From the IMG/VR virus record IMGVR_UViG_3300043548_000234, positions 1 through 35,653 of that record: a stretch of 35,653 bases of DNA; one strand, 5' to 3'. This document shows, piece by piece, positions 13,958-21,239 of this stretch; positions within the stretch are counted from its first letter, which is position 1, and each line of letters starts with the position of its first letter. This stretch comes from a virus. The notes under the pieces are model-generated. The model was given only the letters and a program-made list of their open reading frames with translations. It ran no database searches and was not told where the DNA came from. A program made the position numbers and the translations under genes.

Positions 13958-14509
13958 ATGCTCTACACACACTCCGGCTCTCTCCCTGTTCATCAATACG
14001 TCTGGCTCGAGCCTGACGCAATCGGCAAGCACGACTGGATACGCGGCGTGTGGTTCGCCATTACCTGCTGGCCTGGCCGCGCGTTCGGGTGCCACATCTT
14101 GCTCGAGAGCGGCGCCGTATATCGCAACGTGCCGCTGCACAAGATCGCCACCAAAAAGGACGCAGCGCCCTGGACGCCCGCCGACGCCCAGACCTGGGAC
14201 GCCTACGGGTGGCAGTTCGCCATGATCGAGTACCCGTTCCTGCAGGCCATGAACGCGCGCGTCAAACTGCAGAACGGCGAAGAGCACGACGGCATGTATG
14301 TCTTCACGCTAGTGCCAGTCGGCGACGCATTCAGCGCAGCGCCTGAGCAGTCCAAAGAATTCTATTTCGTTGCGCTCGATAACGGCCGCTACACCTCGCA
14401 GCCCACCAACCAGGTGCTGGTCGATGACCGCTCGTTCGTCGACAAGCTCGAGTGGCCGACCTACCTCAAACGTCAGCGCGGCTGGTTCAGCGCGGAGGAT
14501 CGCGAATGA
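13958..14509 (+). CDS. Early conserved-looking protein 7, unknown function
   Basis: A 183-residue protein, the largest of this cluster. I chose ATG 13958, which has GAGG about 10 bases upstream; GTG 13937 would add seven residues. It has a compact, aromatic-rich globular pattern: YVWLEPDAIGKHDWIRGVWF near the start, FGCHILLESGAVYRNVPLHK, then WDAYGWQFAMIEYPFLQAMN and EFYFVALDNGRY. This suggests a mostly beta single-domain protein. No catalytic signature or membrane segment is seen. An 80-base gap precedes it, and its stop overlaps the next start (ATGA). Its even composition argues for a conserved phage protein rather than a shadow frame. Confidence 0.75.
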   Translation: MLYTHSGSLPVHQYVWLEPDAIGKHDWIRGVWFAITCWPGRAFGCHILLESGAVYRNVPLHKIATKKDAAPWTPADAQTWDAYGWQFAMIEYPFLQAMNARVKLQNGEEHDGMYVFTLVPVGDAFSAAPEQSKEFYFVALDNGRYTSQPTNQVLVDDRSFVDKLEWPTYLKRQRGWFSAEDRE

Positions 14510-14700
14510 TTGACGATCAGTCAGAGCCTGGCTCATGGGTACGCGAGTGGGACTTGCGCTCGCACACGAGCGCCGAGTACCGCGCCGAGATCCGCGAACT
14601 GCGCGATAGAATCATAAGCTACTTGAGCGAGATCGCTCAGCTGCGCATTGAGCTTGCGACCGAGCGCGAGAAAACCAAGCATCTCGAGATGGAGCCGTAA
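14506..14700 (+). CDS. Early small coiled-coil protein 8
   Basis: A 64-residue protein with GGAGG seven bases before ATG 14506, overlapping the stop of the previous gene. After MIDDQSEPGSWVREWDL it is a continuous charged helix (AEIRELRDRIISYLSEIAQL) and probably dimerises. It is the last gene of the plus-strand early cluster and meets the primase-helicase gene tail to tail. The function is unknown. Confidence 0.65.
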   Translation: MIDDQSEPGSWVREWDLRSHTSAEYRAEIRELRDRIISYLSEIAQLRIELATEREKTKHLEMEP

Positions 14701-14703
14701 CGC

Positions 14704-14720
14704 GTAGCGTTATACGCTAC
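14704..14720. terminator. Hairpin between convergent genes
   Basis: A perfect inverted repeat GTAGCG-TTATA-CGCTAC sits in the 16-base gap between the plus-strand small-gene operon and the minus-strand helicase gene, overlapping the helicase stop codon. There is no T tract on either side. A bidirectional terminator or simple transcription boundary is likely. Confidence 0.4.
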
Positions 14721-16729
14721 AGCGTCACCTCCTCCCCCGCGGCGCTCAGCGCGAGCGCCTTGTACTTCTTCCGGTTCGCCTCGTACTCCTGCTCGACCAG
14801 CAGTCCCTCGCGCTGCATGTCGTAGAGGATGCTGAAGAACTCACCTCGAGCAATGCGCGGGAATGCCTTACTACCCGCGAGCACCTTGTAGGCGTTATTG
14901 TTGGCCGTCGCCGCCAGGCTGAGCTTCTGTCCGGCACGGATCGCGCTTGCCAATAGTTTGAGAATCGTAACGCGCTGCGAATTTCGCAACATTGAATCCG
15001 AAACAGAGCCCGGTACGGTGCCGAATTGTCGGAATACTTTGGCCGCCTGATCGAACTCGAGGCGGATCTCTTCCTGCAGCGGGCCGAGGTTGCACTTCTC
15101 GTGGCGCAGCGTGACGACGCGATCGGTGTCGCGCGTCATGGCCCAGCGCGAGCGGGCAGAGTTGTTCCAGGCTGTCGAGCCTGAGAACGTGCTGTTAGTG
15201 TCCTGCCCTGCCCCCATGCGCACGCTCGCCTTATCGACGTGAGCAAGCAGCAGGATCGCAGCGCCCGAGTGGTGCGCAATCGAGTTGAGCGCGCGCATAA
15301 AGCCACGCACCTCGGCTCGGTCGTTTTCGTTTGAGTTGAACACGTCGGAGCTGTTATCAATGACCAGAACCTGCGCCTGGTGCTGCTCTGCAACATCCGC
15401 GAGCCACTGCATGCGCGCAGTCGGCGCGCCGTCACGCCACATCACGCAATCGACCTGCGTCAGATCGTACGCGACCAAACGGTCGCCGAGGTCCGCGAGT
15501 GACACACCCATATCAGCAACAATGTTTGCGAGGCGAAAGTGCACCGTGCGCGCCTCGTCTTCGGCACTAATAACGAGTACTCGTGCGGGCTCGAGCTCGT
15601 GCCCAAGGAACCGCCCGCCGAACGCGAGCGCCGCCGCGAGCTGCAGGGACAGGTTCGACTTGCCAACGCCGCCGTTGGCACTGAGCAGCGTCGTCGTGCG
15701 CGCAGGCAACCACCCCGCCCAGCGAAACGTCGCAGGCTCTGGCGTTGTGCCGGCGAGCTGGCCCCAGTCCATTGGTGCAAGCTCACTCGTAGCGGGCTCC
15801 GACTTGCGGCCAAGGTTAATTGTGACCGCGGGCAAAGCTTCTGGCCGGAACCGCTCGGCGCCCTGCACCATGCGCGGTATCTCGTTGTAACGCGACTGCC
15901 ACCGCTCGAGCTCGCTCTGCGAGCCTGGGCGCGCTGCGTCCATGACGCCCCGCAGCAAATTGACGACGGCACCGCCGCTCGCGCCAGAGGCGACGAGCTT
16001 AGCCGAGAGCTTAACGAGCGGCTCGTGATAACTCTCGCCGCTCAGGATGCGCTGAATGAGCGCGCCATTCTCCGCATCGCTCGGCGTGTCTGAAACGCGC
16101 GGCGTTGCAGTGACGACTCGCGACTGAACTACGTCGAGGTCAAGGCCAAAGACGGCCAGCGCATCCTCGAGCGTATAACGGGCATTCGGATTCCACTGCG
16201 CCAAGCGCACCGCTTCGTTACGCCCGCCCTTGCCGTTCGTACCGACCGGCAGGCGGCAGTACCGCACGGCGTTATTCCCCGAGCTGTCGGCCTTGATCAG
16301 GCGCGCGTCCGCCATCGCCTGCATCACGGCGTCAATCAACTGCATGTTCTGCGTCGCGGAATCTGTTTCGTCGAGCAGCACGCCAATCTGATGGTTGCCA
16401 GGCGAAGTCTCAATAACGAAGCTCGGCGTGCCGTTCAGCTCGTTCGGATCGGCGTCGTCGGCGACCAGCACCGCAAGCGAGTCGAAGCAATTTTTTGACC
16501 TGCGCGGCTTGCCCTCGCCCATCGCGAGGCGGGCAACAGAGTAGTAGTTGTTGTCGTCGACGCGCTTATCGATAAGTAGCCGCTGGTTGGCCGTCGCAAG
16601 CCACGGCTGCCCCGCCCAGGCGTCTGCCATCACGGCGTTTGGGTCACCACGAAAGCAGGCAATCCAGCCATATATTCCGGCACCGAGCGGGCCATAAACG
16701 GCCTCTAAGAATTCTGAATTTTTGACCAT
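14717..16729 (-). CDS. Replication protein: primase-like N-terminus fused to RepA-type helicase
   Basis: A 670-residue replication protein. Residues 80-165 (LAVLVADDADPNE, SFVIETSPGNHQIGVLLDE, NNAVRYCRLPVGTNGKGG) resemble the RepB-like primase domain of plasmids and phages. A linker (about 200-330) follows. The RecA-fold helicase domain has Walker A NGGVGKS (352-358), Walker B VLVIDNSSD (454-462) and a motif LLLAHVDKASVRMGAG (493-508) typical of hexameric RepA/AAA_25 ATPases. The C-terminus has a winged-helix-like segment (EFFSILYDMQREGLL). It would load at the phage origin and supply both priming and unwinding. It is the second gene after the Cro-like regulator, 16 bases downstream, matching the regulator-then-replication order of lambdoid phages. 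Confidence 0.85.
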   Translation of the reverse strand: MVKNSEFLEAVYGPLGAGIYGWIACFRGDPNAVMADAWAGQPWLATANQRLLIDKRVDDNNYYSVARLAMGEGKPRRSKNCFDSLAVLVADDADPNELNGTPSFVIETSPGNHQIGVLLDETDSATQNMQLIDAVMQAMADARLIKADSSGNNAVRYCRLPVGTNGKGGRNEAVRLAQWNPNARYTLEDALAVFGLDLDVVQSRVVTATPRVSDTPSDAENGALIQRILSGESYHEPLVKLSAKLVASGASGGAVVNLLRGVMDAARPGSQSELERWQSRYNEIPRMVQGAERFRPEALPAVTINLGRKSEPATSELAPMDWGQLAGTTPEPATFRWAGWLPARTTTLLSANGGVGKSNLSLQLAAALAFGGRFLGHELEPARVLVISAEDEARTVHFRLANIVADMGVSLADLGDRLVAYDLTQVDCVMWRDGAPTARMQWLADVAEQHQAQVLVIDNSSDVFNSNENDRAEVRGFMRALNSIAHHSGAAILLLAHVDKASVRMGAGQDTNSTFSGSTAWNNSARSRWAMTRDTDRVVTLRHEKCNLGPLQEEIRLEFDQAAKVFRQFGTVPGSVSDSMLRNSQRVTILKLLASAIRAGQKLSLAATANNNAYKVLAGSKAFPRIARGEFFSILYDMQREGLLVEQEYEANRKKYKALALSAAGEEVTL

Positions 16730-16745
16730 GCCGCCCCCGCGGAAT

Positions 16746-16976
16746 TTACTTCGGCAGGTTGACCAGATCGTCCAGTCGCAGCTTTATGCGCTCTTTCTTC
16801 GCATGCTCTAGAATTGCAGGCCAATGGCGTTGTGGGATGTGGCCGCCAGTGCCTCGCTTTTTCGGCGACATCATCCAGCGCGAAACGGCACTCGGGTTCA
16901 GTTGCAAGACGCGTGCGGTTGCGCGCACTCCGCCTAGTTTTTCTACGACTTCTTTTGCAGGAGATAGTTGCGACAT
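16746..16976 (-). CDS. Cro-like helix-turn-helix regulator
   Basis: A 76-residue protein divergent from the CI-like repressor. It has a helix-turn-helix: EVVEKLGGVRATARVLQL then NPSAVSRWM (about residues 10-35), followed by GHIPQRHWPAILEHAKKERI, a pattern common in small Cro/YdaS-like phage regulators where the protein ends soon after the DNA-binding domain. The recognition-helix residues PSAVS are shared with the divergent repressor, suggesting both read the same operators. It sits first in the leftward operon before the replication gene, the usual place for Cro. The ribosome binding site is weak (GAG). Confidence 0.8.
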   Translation of the reverse strand: MSQLSPAKEVVEKLGGVRATARVLQLNPSAVSRWMMSPKKRGTGGHIPQRHWPAILEHAKKERIKLRLDDLVNLPK

Positions 16977-17000
16977 GGACTGTTTTTCTCAACACTCGGG

Positions 17001-17054
17001 TTGCAGGATGTGGCGGAAGGTGCAATACTGATGTGGAATTGTCAACACACCACA
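17001..17054. promoter_or_regulatory. Divergent switch region: repressor promoter and candidate operators
   Basis: For the plus strand, TTGCAG (17001-17006), a 17-bp spacer and TGC-AATACT (-10 at 17024-17029, with an extended TGn) make a plausible promoter for the repressor. TGTGG occurs at 17009-17013 and 17032-17036, inside a GATGTGG word repeated exactly 23 bp apart, and inverted as CCACA at 17050-17054. TTGCA (17001-17005) is also mirrored by TGCAA (17021-17025). These are candidate repressor/Cro operators. A TTGACA at 17040-17045 on the minus strand could be the Cro-side -35, but no good -10 follows. Confidence 0.5.
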
Positions 17055-17082
17055 AACGTTCAAAGCAAAGGTAAGTAAAACA

Positions 17083-17679
17083 ATGAGCCCTCAGAAGGTG
17101 AACACGAAATGGTTTCGCGCGCAGTTGGCCGCGAATGACATGTCGATGCGCCGCCTCGCTAAGCTGCTCGAGCTCGACCCGAGTGCGGTTTCCCTGATGC
17201 TGCGCGGCAAGCGCACGATGACCGCTGATGAAGCGAACCGGATATCCGGTTTACTGACGGTGCCCGTCACCGAGGTGCTGGCGCAGGCCGGTATCCCGAT
17301 CGAAGAAGACGCACGAAGCTTCACGATCAAGGCATGGGTTGATGCCAATAGCACGCTGCGTTCGATAGCCGCGCGCAATGCCCGGCGCGTCACCGCCCCG
17401 CGAGATGTGCCTGGCGCTGGGATGGCTGTTCAGATCCGAGCGCCTGAGACTGTTACCGACGGCTGGGTGTTGTTCTCCGGTGCGTTCGACACACGCGTTG
17501 AGGCGCTGATCAACCGGCTGTGTATTGCCGAGATTATGGGCGAGGGTCACGTTATTGGAAGCCTCAAGCGCGGTTATGACGACGAGAAGTTCAACCTAGT
17601 GCCGTTCACGGGGGCCGCCCCGATCGAGAACGTTGCTGTTCGAGCCGCGGCCCCGGTGCTGTGGATTCGCCCGGTTTAA
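17083..17679 (+). CDS. CI-like prophage repressor (HTH plus S24-like C-terminal fold)
   Basis: A 198-residue protein. The N-terminus is an XRE-type helix-turn-helix (MSMRRLAKLLELDPSAVSLM, about residues 20-39), with dimer-contact helices to about 65. The C-terminal half has DGWVLFSGAFDTRVEALINR, LCIAEIMGEGHVIGSLKRGY and APVLWIRPV, which fits the beta-rich oligomerisation fold of LexA/CI (S24) proteins. The catalytic G-(D/A)-S-M serine motif is not visible, so RecA-stimulated self-cleavage is doubtful. It would hold the lysogenic state by binding the switch region just upstream. A hairpin follows its stop, isolating it from the recombination operon. Confidence 0.85.
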   Translation: MSPQKVNTKWFRAQLAANDMSMRRLAKLLELDPSAVSLMLRGKRTMTADEANRISGLLTVPVTEVLAQAGIPIEEDARSFTIKAWVDANSTLRSIAARNARRVTAPRDVPGAGMAVQIRAPETVTDGWVLFSGAFDTRVEALINRLCIAEIMGEGHVIGSLKRGYDDEKFNLVPFTGAAPIENVAVRAAAPVLWIRPV

Positions 17680-17690
17680 TCCGGGCCTTT
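17669..17690 (+). terminator. Hairpin at the end of the repressor gene
   Basis: GCCCGG (17669-17674) and CCGGGC (17681-17686) pair around a TTTAAT loop that contains the repressor stop codon. CTTTG follows. The T run is short, so this is a weak or partial terminator. Confidence 0.45.
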
Positions 17691-17700
17691 GCCGTAACTG

Positions 17701-17729
17701 TTGAGATATTCACTACAGCCTGTTACATT
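17701..17729 (+). promoter_or_regulatory. Promoter of the recombination operon
   Basis: TTGAGA (17701-17706), a 17-bp spacer and TACATT (17724-17729), with an upstream TGT giving an extended -10, lie in the short gap after the repressor. The predicted start near 17736 is 22 bases before the ATG of the first recombination gene. This lets the operon be expressed separately from the repressor. Confidence 0.5.
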
Positions 17730-17757
17730 CCCATCGCCCCACCACGAGGCACTTACC

Positions 17758-18141
17758 ATGACCGCAGAAAAATTGGCGGCGGAGTGGATTCTTGCGAAGC
17801 AGGAAGAGCTCAAAGCCGTCACAAGACGACTCGAAATTGAAGAAGACCTTTTGAAAATGCTGCCGCACAAAGAAGAAGGTAGCGCTACGACGACGCTCGG
17901 CAACGGCTTTCGCTTCAAGGCGACTGGGAAGCTGAGCTACAAGGCCGACCTCGACAAGCTGCTCGCGCTGACGGCGTCCTGGCCGGAGAAGCCGGTGAAA
18001 ACGAAGGTCGAGGCCGACGAGGCTCTGCTGCGCGCGATCCGCACTGACCGCCCTGACCTTTGGCGCCAGATCGCTCCGGCGATCACGGTAAAGCCCGCCA
18101 AAACGTACATCGTAATTGAGGACCCTGCCCATGGCGTTTGA
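17758..18141 (+). CDS. Conserved recombination-operon protein, unknown function
   Basis: A 127-residue protein starting at ATG 17758, with GAGG upstream; the in-frame start at 17701 falls on the promoter. It has an N-terminal helix (MTAEKLAAEWILAKQEELKA, extending to LEIEEDLLKML), then a strand pair around TTTLGNGFRFKATGKLSYKA, and ends with TVKPAKTYIVIEDP. This layout is recurrent in phage operons beside Sak4-like ATPases and DUF669 proteins, as here. The biochemical role is unknown; a recombination accessory is inferred from context. The last 11 bases overlap the next gene. Confidence 0.75.
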   Translation: MTAEKLAAEWILAKQEELKAVTRRLEIEEDLLKMLPHKEEGSATTTLGNGFRFKATGKLSYKADLDKLLALTASWPEKPVKTKVEADEALLRAIRTDRPDLWRQIAPAITVKPAKTYIVIEDPAHGV

Positions 18142-18862
18142 CTTAAAGAGCATTAAAAGAAATACCGCCCTCGCCGCCCCCCGCGTTCTCGTGTACGGCG
18201 TGGAAGGCATCGGCAAGTCGACCTTCGCCGCCGGCGCGCCGGAGCCGGTCTTTATCCAAACGGAAGACGGGCTCGGCTCGTTAGCCGTGGATCACTTCCC
18301 GATCGCGACTAAGGTCGGCGACGTTTTGGACGCGATTGCGACGTTATTTGACGATGGTCACAGTTTTAAGACCGTGGTCATCGACTCGCTCGATTGGCTC
18401 GAAACGCTGATCTGGCGCGACATTGAGTCGAAGTACGACGCCAAAGATTTAGCGTATGGCAAAGGCGCCATGATCGCCGCCGACAAGTGGCGCGAAATTT
18501 TGGACGGCTTAACGGCCCTGCGGAACGATCGCGGCATGGCTGTGATCTTGATCGCGCATACCGAGATCAAGCGCTTCGACTCGCCGGAGACGGAGCCGTA
18601 CGACCGCTACCAGCCAAAGCTGCAGGCTCGCTCGAGCGCGCTCGTGCGCGAGTGGTGCGACGCGGTGCTGTTTGCGAACTACAAGACGCTCATCAAGAAA
18701 GACGATGTTGGGTTCAACAAGACCGTCTCGCGCGGGTTCACGACTGGAGAGCGCCTGCTCTTCACGTCTGAGCGCCCGGCCTACATGGCAAAGAATCGAT
18801 ATGGCCTGCCGGAGAGCATCCCGCTTTCTTGGGAGGCCTTTGAAACCGCAATAGCAAACTGA
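18131..18862 (+). CDS. Sak4-like RecA-fold ATPase (single-strand annealing/recombination)
   Basis: A 243-residue protein. Walker A is GVEGIGKS (23-30) and Walker B is TVVIDSLDW (81-89). An AVILIAHTEIKRF stretch in the middle resembles the sensor region of RecA-like ATPases. The short RecA core without a DNA-binding extension is typical of phage AAA_24/Sak4 proteins, which act in single-strand annealing together with the phage SSB. I chose ATG 18131 (MAFDLKSIKR), overlapping the previous stop. It lies next to a DUF669 protein and a nuclease, the usual recombination set. Confidence 0.85.
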   Translation: MAFDLKSIKRNTALAAPRVLVYGVEGIGKSTFAAGAPEPVFIQTEDGLGSLAVDHFPIATKVGDVLDAIATLFDDGHSFKTVVIDSLDWLETLIWRDIESKYDAKDLAYGKGAMIAADKWREILDGLTALRNDRGMAVILIAHTEIKRFDSPETEPYDRYQPKLQARSSALVREWCDAVLFANYKTLIKKDDVGFNKTVSRGFTTGERLLFTSERPAYMAKNRYGLPESIPLSWEAFETAIAN

Positions 18863-18882
18863 TCAAGACGAGGAACGTAACC

Positions 18883-19362
18883 ATGCCTTCATTTCAATTC
18901 GATGCTGTCTCCCACGTTGCTGCTCCGGCGCCAAGCCGCGAGCCGCTGCCGCGCGGCATGTATCAGGTGATTGTCACCGAGTCGGCGATCAAGCCGACGC
19001 AGGCCGGCACGGGCGAGTACATCGAGCTCACGCTGCAGGTGTCGGACGGCGAGTTCGCCGGCCGCCGCGTGTGGGATCGCTTGAATGTGTCGAACCCGAA
19101 CAAGACCGCCGAAGATATCGCGAAGCGTCAGCTGCAGGAGTTGTGCCTTGCCGCGGGCATCTCGACATTGAACGAGACCGAGCAGCTGCACGACATTCCG
19201 GTGCTCGCGCAGATCGATATTGAGCGCAAAGACCAACCGCGCAACCGCGTCCTGGGATACCAGGCGATTGGCGGCGCAAAACCGATTGCCTCCCAGGCTG
19301 CGCGTCCAGCGTCCGCCCCCCCTACCGCTAAGCCGGCCGCGCGGCCCTGGGAGCGCAAGTAA
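18883..19362 (+). CDS. DUF669-type single-strand DNA-binding-like protein
   Basis: A 159-residue protein with a GACGAGGAA site before ATG. It has the DUF669 pattern: PLPRGMYQVIVTESAIKPTQ, GEYIELTLQVSDGEFAGRRV, WDRLNVSNPN, and a terminal strand before an Ala/Pro-rich tail (about 130-159). Such proteins regularly accompany Sak4-type ATPases and are thought to bind single-stranded DNA in an OB-like fold. Its stop overlaps the next ATG (TAATG), so it is coupled to the nuclease. Confidence 0.8.
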   Translation: MPSFQFDAVSHVAAPAPSREPLPRGMYQVIVTESAIKPTQAGTGEYIELTLQVSDGEFAGRRVWDRLNVSNPNKTAEDIAKRQLQELCLAAGISTLNETEQLHDIPVLAQIDIERKDQPRNRVLGYQAIGGAKPIASQAARPASAPPTAKPAARPWERK

Positions 19363-20504
19363 TGCCGGAAATTCCTGCGAGCCAGCACACCACCGGGGAG
19401 GCCGTCACTCGGTGGCGGGGTGCGCAGTCGCAGGAGCAACGCGAGCATCTAGGCGCTTCGCTGATCGGCCACGTTTGTGATCGGCACATCTGGTACTCGT
19501 TCCGCTGGGCGAAGTTGCCCTCGTGGCCGGGCCGGATGCTGCGCCTCTTCGATCGCGGTAAGCGCGAGGAGGCGGTCGTTGCCGAGGAGCTGCGCGCGAT
19601 TGGCGTTGAGCTGCATACCGACGAGAACGGGCAGCAGATCGATTGCCGCGACGAGAGCGGCCACTTTGGCGGCTCGATCGACGGCATCGGTCGAGGCTTT
19701 CCCGAGGCACCGAAGACCTGGGCGATCCTCGAGGTCAAGACGCACAGCGCGAAGAGTTTCACCGAGATGAGGCGGCTCGGTGTCGCGGAGAGCAAGCCGC
19801 AACACTACGCGCAGATGCAGTCCTACATGGGCCTGCTCGGGGTTGAGCGAGCGTTGTACTTTGCCGTGAACAAAGACAACGACGAGATTTACACCGAGTG
19901 GGTGCATTTCGACGAGGAGGCGTTCCAAGCAATGCGCGAGCGCGCCAAGCGCATCATCGGCGCGAAGGAGCCGCCCGCGCGACTCTCGGACGATCCGGCG
20001 CATTGGCAGTGCAAGGGCTGCTCGTTTTACGCGCTGTGTCACGAGCAGCAGGTTGCCGAGGTTAGTTGTCGTACGTGTTGTCATGCGTCACCTGTTGAGA
20101 GTGGAGCATGGCGCTGCGAACTTCTCAGTGCGGTAAGACACAAAGGAGCACAAAAAGAGGCGTGCGACTCGCACCTGTTCATTCCGCAGCTCGTGCCTTT
20201 TGGCGAGCCAATCGACGGCGGCGAGAACTACATCGAGTACCAGCACAAAGAAACTGGGCGCACGTTCAAGAACGGCCCTGGCGGTTACTTGAGTCGTGAG
20301 CTTGCGGCATGCGTCGCCGAGGTCGTCACCGACCGAACGGTCGAGGCCATGCGAAGCATCTTCAAGGCAAAGGTCACCGAGTCGACGAGCACCGGCCGCG
20401 GGCGTCGCAGCAAGGTCGACTTGTCGAAGTTTCCAAAAGCCAACGAGCCGTTTGTGGATGACGATCTGGACTCGGTGAATTGGACTGGGGAGTCAAAGAA
20501 ATGA
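19362..20504 (+). CDS. RecB/Cas4-like PD-(D/E)XK exonuclease with probable 4Fe-4S cluster
   Basis: A 380-residue nuclease. The PD-(D/E)XK core shows GGSIDGIG (Asp107) and WAILEVKTHS (Glu124, Lys126), then HYAQMQSYM with the conserved Gln151 region. A Cys in GHVCDRHIW (Cys39) before the core and CKGCSFYALC (Cys217, 220, 226) after it reproduce the one-plus-three cysteine iron staple of AddB/Cas4-type nucleases. A second cysteine group (CRTCC at 236-240, Cys252, Cys268) follows and may bind zinc. Residues 285-380 are an extra C-terminal part. It probably resects double-strand ends for the adjacent annealing proteins. Confidence 0.85.
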   Translation: MPEIPASQHTTGEAVTRWRGAQSQEQREHLGASLIGHVCDRHIWYSFRWAKLPSWPGRMLRLFDRGKREEAVVAEELRAIGVELHTDENGQQIDCRDESGHFGGSIDGIGRGFPEAPKTWAILEVKTHSAKSFTEMRRLGVAESKPQHYAQMQSYMGLLGVERALYFAVNKDNDEIYTEWVHFDEEAFQAMRERAKRIIGAKEPPARLSDDPAHWQCKGCSFYALCHEQQVAEVSCRTCCHASPVESGAWRCELLSAVRHKGAQKEACDSHLFIPQLVPFGEPIDGGENYIEYQHKETGRTFKNGPGGYLSRELAACVAEVVTDRTVEAMRSIFKAKVTESTSTGRGRRSKVDLSKFPKANEPFVDDDLDSVNWTGESKK

Positions 20505-20734
20505 GCGAGTACGACGTGGTCGAGCGCCCTGCTCACTACGCCTCGACCGACATCGAGTGCATCGATGCCATTCGCGCTCAGCTCACCGAGGACGAGTGGC
20601 GGGGCTTTTTGCGCGGTCAGGTCGCCAAGTACAACTGGCGAATGGGGCGCAAGGACGCCACCGAGCAAGAGGCTGGAAAACTGCTGTGGTACGCAACGTG
20701 GCTTACGGGGAACGATCCGCGTGAAGCCAAGTAA
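20501..20734 (+). CDS. DUF3310-type small protein
   Basis: A 77-residue protein starting at ATG 20501, with GGGGAG eight bases upstream and a short overlap with the nuclease gene. The motif VVERPAHYASTDIECIDAIR, then FLRGQVAKYNWRMGRKDATE and KLLWYATWL, is the DUF3310 signature found widely in phages. The domain has no established reaction; it is often annotated with nucleotide metabolism. Family membership is confident, function is not. Confidence 0.8.
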   Translation: MSEYDVVERPAHYASTDIECIDAIRAQLTEDEWRGFLRGQVAKYNWRMGRKDATEQEAGKLLWYATWLTGNDPREAK

Positions 20735-20737
20735 ACC

Positions 20738-20759
20738 GCGCCAAAAACATCCTTGGCGC
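20738..20759. repeat. Inverted repeat in a short intergenic gap
   Basis: GCGCCA (20738-20743) and TGGCGC (20754-20759) form a 6-bp stem with a 10-base loop between the DUF3310 gene and the small membrane protein gene. No T tract follows, so it is more likely an RNA processing or stability hairpin than a terminator. Confidence 0.35.
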
Positions 20760-20778
20760 TCATCGTGGAGTATGCGAA

Positions 20779-20913
20779 ATGAGAGATCGACTCGAGACAT
20801 TGATCAGCGTAGCCGTGTACACGACGGTGATTCTCGGGAGCTGGGTGCTGCTAGCGCTGGCGTCGGGCGTGTTTGTCGGGATCGCCCGCAAGGGCTATGA
20901 CTGGGTGATTTGA
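20779..20913 (+). CDS. 44-residue single-span membrane protein
   Basis: A short ORF with a GGAG site before ATG 20779. The protein is MRDRLETLISVAVYTTVILG, then SWVLLALASGVFVGIARKGY, then DWVI. One long hydrophobic span (about 9-35) is flanked by charged ends. Its stop overlaps the ATG of the next gene (TGATG). The function is unknown; it may be a small inner-membrane protein expressed with the recombination genes. Confidence 0.6.
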   Translation: MRDRLETLISVAVYTTVILGSWVLLALASGVFVGIARKGYDWVI

Positions 20914-21239
20914 TGGGCGGCCGGATGTCACGCAACAAGGGAGCCGCTGCCGAGCGCGAGCTCGCGGCGCTCCTCTCCGACGAGCTCGGCTTTGTCGTCA
21001 AGCGCAAGCTCGGGCAGGCTCGAGACTCGGGTGATGACATGCAGGTGGGCAAGTTTCGGATTGAGGCTAAGCGCCGCGAGACGCTCGCCCTGCCCGCCTG
21101 GTGCCGGCAGATCGAGGAGCACTGCAGCGCTGGCGAGGTGCCCATTGTGGCCTACCGACAGAACGGCCAGCCGTGGCGTATCGTGATGAAACTTGAGGAC
21201 TTTTTACCTTTGCTTCGAGGCGAGTTGACGGATGACTGA
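20913..21239 (+). CDS. Hjc-like PD-(D/E)XK nuclease (Holliday junction resolvase type)
   Basis: A 108-residue protein. SRNKGAAAERELAALLSDEL gives the conserved N-terminal Glu, QARDSGDDMQV the active-site Asp, and FRIEAKRRE the (D/E)XK pair. This is the compact archaeal-Hjc-like nuclease pattern seen in many phages. It could resolve recombination or replication intermediates before packaging. ATG 20913 overlaps the previous stop; ATG 20925 (MSRNKG) is an equally good start. The end overlaps the excisionase-like gene by eight bases. Confidence 0.75.
   Translation: MGGRMSRNKGAAAERELAALLSDELGFVVKRKLGQARDSGDDMQVGKFRIEAKRRETLALPAWCRQIEEHCSAGEVPIVAYRQNGQPWRIVMKLEDFLPLLRGELTDD

Noticed and set aside
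11550-16995. Shared 13-mer GTGTTGAGAAAAA upstream of terL (11550-11562) and of the Cro-like gene (16983-16995) as a regulatory element
   Set aside because: Several 13-base repeats are expected by chance in 35 kb, and the GAG part doubles as a weak ribosome binding site; kept only as a note.
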